Positions 58,301 through 64,000 of a stretch of 64,000 nucleotides of DNA are shown in pieces. This DNA comes from Blasia pusilla (lineage: Eukaryota; Marchantiophyta; Marchantiopsida; Blasiales): positions 52,452,001 through 52,516,000 of the forward strand of contig CM114271.1 in the NCBI GenBank assembly GCA_050084515.1. Reading direction: 5' to 3'. Every line of letters starts with the position of its first letter. The first letter of the stretch is position 1. The position numbers and the translations under genes were made by a program. The notes beneath the pieces were generated by a model, which did no database searches, was not told the DNA's origin, and saw only the letters and a list, made by a program, of their open reading frames with translations.

Positions 58301-59750
58301 TAGTCACCTGGATTGCACTGCCTAATGTTGAAGTTACTGGTATGTTGTGTGCAGCTTTGAAACAGAAGCCAACCAGCTTCAGGGATGAGGAATTCTATAT
58401 CAGTGCAATACCCTTGAATAGGGTGAGTTTATATTCAGGCAACGGAATGGCAGAAGACACTACTGTAGACTTTGCAGTCAGTTTAGAGACCTGAAAAAGG
58501 TTTAGGATTGAGATCTTTCAGAGCAGTTCCAGAAGGGCTATCCTAAAATATCGAATGAACTAACTTGTTTAATCTGACTGCCTGACAGCATTCTGAGGCG
58601 GGTTTGTCTGTTGACGTTGGTGTGGAAAAAAGTGGACCAAGCAGGTATGTTCTGTTCATCGCAATGAAAGTCATGGTTGGACAGGCATTTCAAGATTGGA
58701 TTTTCTCTCGTAGTTGGATTGAGCATGGAGAACTTATTCGTCCTTTGTGGTCTCTGCCCCATCTATTCAGAATGGACACTGAAGTGCTGGACCTCATAGC
58801 CGATGATGCAGCAGGGGTCGCAAAGCAGAAATCTACTTATCATTGGGACAAGGTAAACTTGACACCTTTGCTTCCTCAACACTACTTCGTGTGGTGTGAA
58901 AGCCACTCAGTGGTACAAATGCTGTTCAGGAATCATTTGATTTTCAAAGCACTCCTCTGTTTATTGTCTGTGAATTTGTAATTCGTCATACTGACAATGA
59001 AATGGACATTGAGAACTTGTCTTTGGGACTGTACAGAAAAGTAAGAAGTACATCAAGTTGAATCGCGGTGAAACCGTAGGCGTAACTGGGAAGGTTGGTT
59101 TGTGCTCCATGATGACTTTTGCGGTCAAGATGTTTGATAGTCACTTTCCTGTAGTGTGATCTCCTACATGTAATTGTTGGGTTGTGAATGTGGTAGTGAG
59201 CCTTTCTACTTAGCAGAGGTTTGATTTCATAATGTTTGTTTAGATACTGAAATTGACTGACTGGTGCCATGTGCAGATCAAAACTGAGAGTGGGGCCAAA
59301 GTAAATGCTGGTAACAGGGGCATGTACAAGAGATGGAAGGAACGAACACACATGCAAGTCTCCACTGTTGGAGAGGAAAGTAGAGAAGGTATGTTCTTTT
59401 GCAGTAGTAGGATCCTTCTTCTTCCTTACAATGGGACTGTTGTATTTGTGGCCGGATTTTTTTTTGTGTGTCTATTAGGTTATACCAAGACCTTCATTTG
59501 CTGTACAGGATCAAAAGATGGAGGTGGAAACAAGGGATCACAGGGAGGAAGAAAGCGGAAGAATGCCATTCCAAATGCAAATGTGAAGGATGAGCTTCGA
59601 GGTGTCGAAGAGGTTCGTAAACACAGGCAAAAGAAAGCCATGAAGCAATCGTTTGCTGGTGGGAAGGGTGGAAAGAAAGGTAAAGGTGGTCCAATGAAGA
59701 AAGGCAAGGGATCTTTCAAGGGGAAAAGTGGGGGAAAGGGGAGGAGGTGA
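55319..59750 (+). CDS. RH29: ATP-dependent DEAD-box RNA helicase, RH29/DDX54/Dbp10 orthologue
   Basis: Eleven exons: 55319-55649, 56269-57430, 57574-57631, 57806-57922, 58029-58101, 58355-58422, 58589-58644, 58771-58852, 59037-59093, 59277-59388, 59509-59750. All joins keep frame, giving 785 residues. Motifs: Q motif GYQVPTPIQ (32-40), I ARTGSGKT (57-64), Ia PTRELA (near 91), Ib TPGR (141-144), II DEAD (166-169), [40 protein letters not shown]. The C-terminal DBP10-type region has [30 protein letters not shown], then a Lys/Gly-rich tail ([11 protein letters not shown]). The family is nucleolar and acts in 60S ribosome assembly. The ATG at 55319 is followed immediately by the conserved [10 protein letters not shown] start; upstream is purine-rich leader. 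Intron 1 (619 bp) has an unusual acceptor choice, AG at 56267-56268, forced by frame. Confidence 0.94.
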
Positions 59751-59943
59751 AGTGCCTAGCCACCTTACCTTTTCCCTGCAATTCTCCTAGGATTAGTGGG
59801 GTTATTCTGAATCGGTCGGGTCCCCATTAGCGCAGCTTAGCACCACCACAGTGGGTGTCTACAATTCTTTTCTTAGCCAATTCCATGAGCAGGAAAGTAT
59901 CCATGGTGAAGCAGGATTGGCAAGGATTTTGTGCGGACTGTAA

Positions 59944-59949
59944 AATAAA
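59944..59949 (+). terminator. candidate polyadenylation signal of the helicase gene
   Basis: AATAAA about 195 bp after the stop codon. Confidence 0.5.
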
Positions 59950-62900
59950 ACTGAGCTAGAGTAAACCCTCAAGAGGAAAAATGTGGTTGCTGATGCATTG
60001 GCATGCTCAACATTGCAACACAAATCTCCGTTAAGCAAGCTGTATCTGTGGTGGTTGAAAACCTGTCACACTCATCATTCCAGCCCTAATTTCTGTAATT
60101 GAAGTATTTGTTGAGAGTTTTGGGGGACGATAGAAGGAAATGGTGTGCAATAAAAAGGAATTCTTACTTCATATGTTTTCACTTGGAATGATCGACACCT
60201 TTTTTCTAGCATAGGGGAAAGGATTTACAAGGCCTATTTTCTGAGAAATTTGGTGATTCAGTCTTTTGGAGATTGAACGAATGGATCTTGAACACTTTGT
60301 GCATGGCACGTGTGTCCTGAGCATTTGGGTGTGACGAGTACATGCAGATGACGCACTCATTAAAGTCATTCAATAATTCATTCAATAATCACACATATTA
60401 AAGAGTTGTCCCCAACAGGAAAGAATGCCACTAGGTTAGTTGGTGGATGATTCGGTTAGGGTTAAGAAGTGGCAGGGTCCGGGGAGTTTTTTCTTGACAA
60501 CCAGTACATTTCCGGTTTCTACAAACCCGAGTGGCAATTTTCAAAGTTTTCTTCATTCCAGCCGGCTAAACAGATACGAATACGAAGGACACCCTCCCCG
60601 AGCCCTCGGTTTTGGCGGTAAGTATGACCTGATTCGGCAATTCTCAAATTCTACCGGCCAGCTCAACACGTAACGCCGGTTCTCCCTGGACGTGGAGAAG
60701 TGGTCTACTAAACACTTTCCAGATTTGTTCAGTGAATCAGCATAGTAGTATTAAATGATTTTACCCAGGAGTGTATGGCACTCTTGGATAAGACTATTTT
60801 TTCAATGAGTCAAGAGCTAGGTCGAAAGCGAATTAATCTAAGTGTGTATGAGAATAAAGGACTTAAGGTCCATCAGGATGCATTATCATTAGTCATGAGA
60901 GATGCATAGGGATATAGGCCCCCTCAATTTGTGGAGATTTCATTGTGGGATACGTAAATGAAAACTTAGGTCTCCGGTTAGGAAAACTGGATTTTAAGTA
61001 AGGTATAAATGTACATTACTGGTTTCAATTGCTTGAGCAAGACCTGATGGTGAAGTATGGAGAAGGAGGCATAACAAGTTTAGTTAAGAAGTCTTTGAGG
61101 AAAACTCCATGACGTTGGGATGCATATCCTCCATCCCTCTTTTGTATATATATATATATATGATGGTTTTCCACGAAACGTTTTTATTGAAGTTCATTAT
61201 TCTAGAAAATGTCGAGAATTTCGAAAACGTCCCCGAAGAAGAAGAAAGACGCGCGGTGGTCATGTATCGCTTCAAAGCTATGGCCAATAGCTTTGAAGCA
61301 CGTATCTATGGGGCCCAGATACGTGCTTGCCTGGGGACGAGAGCGCGACCTACGGGCTCTCGAGATATGCGGGAGCGTGATTCGAAACGGGTGTGTCGTT
61401 CACTGCGCCGATGTTTCTAACACAAATCGTCTGTGCGTGGGCGCAGTTTGGTGAGTAGTTCGGGGTTGTCGGGATGCGGAAGGACTTCTTCTCTCGTGCG
61501 GGTGAACACGGAGCGAAAATCGGTGTGATGCGACGCTTTGGCCCACAGGCGTGATGAAGCTCCGGGATCGCATGTTAGCACTCGCGAAATGTGGCGCGTT
61601 TGATTGCTCACACCCGAAGACAACCGAAAACAAGCAGATCACCACGCGTAGAATTGCCGCGGTGGTCCCTGGGAAGATTGGAGCCTAGGAGCATGCGTCG
61701 CGTTCGTAGAGTCCCGAAAGTAGGCGGAACCTCGAGGCTCCAAGACCGACGATGCTTTCCTTGACTTTGGAAAAGACCGGCTATGCATAGAGTAGTACTC
61801 TTTCTTTCGCAGGAGCGATGGATTGATTCGTTGGTGGGAGCAGTGTGCTGAAAATCTGGTCATGCTGCGGAATTCACGGCGGCAGTTCATTCTCAGGTCC
61901 CACCATATCCCAGGCGGTCCTAACATAGAAACGCAAGTGGCGAGTTGGAAGCGACGGACCGCCTGGTGAAAGTGATCGAAGTTCATGGAGCGCTAGACCT
62001 TCCATGATTCAAGGAGGCTGGTCAAAGACAGAAGTGCTGCTCGGGAAAGTGAAACGTTCAATAGAAATTCAACATCTGCCTCGAGTCAGTAGTGTACTTC
62101 TATTGCCAGCAAGTCACTGCTGTTACCTTCGCTGATTTCCACGACGGAGTATCGCCATTATTCCTGCCGTAGCCGGAGGAGTACACACGAGCTATTAGTA
62201 TTCGTAAGCCCAGCCGGTCACTTTTATTTTATGTCAACTCTGGTTTGATCACTCTTCTATTCCGGCTCTGCTCTTATCGTAAGCATGCGTATCATTCTCT
62301 CGAGATCCGATATCGCCGGACGTCGGATTCATATGTCGCATTCCGGATCACTCGGCAACGCCTGCTACTTTGATAATTCGAACCGCTGGCACGAAGACCC
62401 CGGTAGTTCCGATGTGTGGAGGACCGCTCATCCTCTCCTGACTTTCCATTGGCTCAGCCTGCTTGAGTAGGTTGTAGTTGGGATAATCCTGCGTAGAATT
62501 TCTCCATGGCGAGAGAATAGTGCTGTATGTAAACAGAGGTGAAACGCTTCGGTTGTCACTTGTAAACGGACAATTATGTCACCTTTCGTGATTATGATTG
62601 ATGAATTGAGTCAACATTGAACTACACCGTAGAGTCCGTGGATATTGCATGCTTTCAGAAAGCTGTACGGGCCCCAAACCTAGGTACGCGCGTGGATGGC
62701 CTCAAAAGATGTGCGCTCTCTGTGTTCTACTATGGAAGTTACGATTTCAGAATCCAATGCAAACCACCCGATTTTTCCTTTTCCTTTGCAAGAACTCACT
62801 CGTCCGGGAAAGTAGGCGTCACACCTGCTCATGTGCCGACACCACAACAGAATCTCATGACTTGACGAATCCGATGACGGTTTGCGTGTGGGCCGTGTCG

Positions 62901-63794
62901 GGCTTTATTTCGTGTTAATAAGGCTCGATTTTCAGACAGTGCTCGGGATCTGCATCAGCCGAGCTAGCGAAAAAATTCCATACTATCTGTACAAACGTAC
63001 ATGATACATGCACTGTCCGTAGATGACAGTGGCACCGTCTGCGAACTAGGAGAAGTCTAGTCTCGGACGTTGCAGCCTTGGCGTGGAGTCACGGAGGGTA
63101 TTCAACAGTTGCTCGTAGTATTCATCCCTCACAATAACTTCGCGACTCGAGCAACTGACAGTCGGTCAATCATTCTTCCACTTTGTCGCCAGGAGGAGAA
63201 CAGGAAACAGGTTCCACTTTCAAAACTTCTTCGCGCTTCGATTTACATCACGGGACCGCGATGTAAATTGATGAAGTACACTCTAACTACAGTCCATTCC
63301 CTTTCTTGACTTCTAACCTTCTTCACAATGTCCCCAAACTCGTACACACATCGGATTCAATCCATTTATTGCTTCAGTCAAAGTCGCGCGTTATTTGTGT
63401 GATAGAACTTCTTCCTTAACTTGCTTGCTCACGTAAACCTGATCTGCATGCTCTCATTTTTCGCCCGCGCGGTTGTTTCAACAATTGTGAAGTGTCGACG
63501 TAAAGAGTTGCGAAGATACAATAGTCAATGTCTTCGTACAGAGTCAGGTACCATTATAAAACACTCGTTACAAATTGTGAGTATGCACATGTCATTTCGA
63601 GACGGAATTCTGAAGGCGGACAATAAAGAAATTGAAGCCCTGACGATGTATTTGCTGGCAATCAATCCCTAGTTTCACTGTAGAGCTACGAGGAAGGCCA
63701 TGCGACTTCGATCTCAAACTCTGGCCCTACATGGACTCCACAGATTTGACCTCCCCATCTGAAGCCCCGAACATGCTAAAGCGGTCGGAAGCGC
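59950..63794. other. intergenic, no recognised gene
   Basis: Mixed composition; from about 61200 it is GC-richer and CpG-rich. Open stretches such as 61986-61639 (minus, 115 codons, ATG start) and 61109-61420 (plus) have no motif that I recognise and do not conserve any visible codon pattern. A (TA)n run lies at 61145-61161 and two adjacent hairpins at 61269-61324. Confidence 0.45.
61269..61324. repeat. two adjacent perfect hairpins
   Basis: Arms GCTTCAAAGCTAT (61269-61281) and its exact complement (61287-61299) over 5 bp, followed at once by ACGTATCT (61300-61307) and its complement (61317-61324) over 9 bp. Confidence 0.85.
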
Positions 63795-64000
63795 ATGGCT
63801 CTAGAGCCAGCGATTCCTCCACAGTTGCCTCCGGCCCCACGACGACCGCAGAATCTCTCAAGCGCTAGCCGCGAGCCCGCGGCACTTGAAGTTGCAAAGC
63901 CCGAAGAAATCGATGACCTCGGAGCCGAGATCGAAAGAGCACACTCGGGGAATACCGCAAGGGTGAACGATGTCGTTGATCACATGCGGGCAGCAGGCCT
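63795..64000 (+). CDS. possible start of a gene running off the window, unidentified
   Basis: From an ATG at 63795 the frame stays open for 68 codons to the window edge; the frame is closed upstream by a TAA at about 63777. The peptide begins MALEPAIPPQLPPAPRRPQN, Pro-rich, then an acidic helical part (EVAKPEEIDDLGAEIERAHS, VNDVVDHMRAAG). Composition is more protein-like than its surroundings and the stretch is GC-rich. It could be the first exon of a host gene or a gag leader. No family recognised. Confidence 0.35.
   Translation, partial: MALEPAIPPQLPPAPRRPQNLSSASREPAALEVAKPEEIDDLGAEIERAHSGNTARVNDVVDHMRAAG

Noticed and set aside
59479-59719. Minus-strand open frames opposite the last helicase exon
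   Set aside because: Shadow of the Lys/Gly-rich tail, with no independent support.
61639-61986. 115-codon minus-strand open frame with ATG
   Set aside because: No motif, Arg/Ser-rich composition, and similar open frames overlap on the other strand; kept only as a note in the intergenic entry.

Overview
The window looks like nuclear DNA of a green plant or streptophyte alga. Three spliced host genes sit as islands in a large field of decayed LTR retrotransposons, Helitron pieces and simple repeats. The host genes are a tandem-domain DJ-1 protein with a plastid-type leader, a BAG6/Scythe-like ubiquitin-domain protein, and an orthologue of the nucleolar DEAD-box helicase RH29/DDX54/Dbp10. They have GT-AG introns, and all exon joins I propose keep the reading frame. 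I cannot tell charophyte, bryophyte, lycophyte, fern or gymnosperm apart from sequence alone.

The most unusual content is a Ty3/gypsy family present as copy A (1-7587, 5' end off the window), copy B1 (10190-15275) inserted in copy B2 (15276-17998), and an old, broken copy C (48590-53153). Its order is gag with zinc knuckles, aspartic protease, a cytosine-5 DNA methyltransferase (DNMT), reverse transcriptase, RNase H, integrase, and a C-terminal PHD finger where a chromodomain might be expected. The DNMT shows motifs I, IV, VI, VIII and the C-terminal motifs. The element therefore seems to carry a DNA-methylation writer and a histone-tail reader. From memory, DNMT-bearing retrotransposons have been reported from a charophyte alga and from dinoflagellates; I could not check whether this family is one of those or whether the PHD finger has been noted.

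Layout: 1-7587 copy A; 7588-10190 unidentified, with a degenerate coding-like stretch on the minus strand; 10190-17998 nested copies B1/B2 with a long (GTGA)n/(GT)n tract; 18030-19210 Helitron PIF1-like helicase remnant; 19440-19990 antisense copia remnant; 20050-21560 two head-to-head copies of a second LTR family; 21562-21790 antisense Helitron piece; 23306-27767 DJ-1 gene (minus); 27768-28850 GC-rich divergent promoter region; 30102-38689 BAG6-like gene (plus); 40140-41100 copia RT remnant; 41671-42669 solo LTR with a perfect 5-bp target duplication; 42740-48480 decayed Ty1/copia element; 48590-53153 gypsy copy C, itself split by another copy of the second LTR family; 53154-55318 AT-rich spacer; 55319-59750 RH29/DDX54 gene (plus); 59751-63794 no recognised gene; 63795-64000 a possible start of another gene running off the window.

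The three genes are housekeeping in character (protein deglycation/oxidative stress, protein quality control, ribosome biogenesis) and show no sign of a shared pathway. DJ-1 and BAG6 are divergently transcribed and may share a promoter. All retroelement copies carry stops or frameshifts, so none looks autonomously active.
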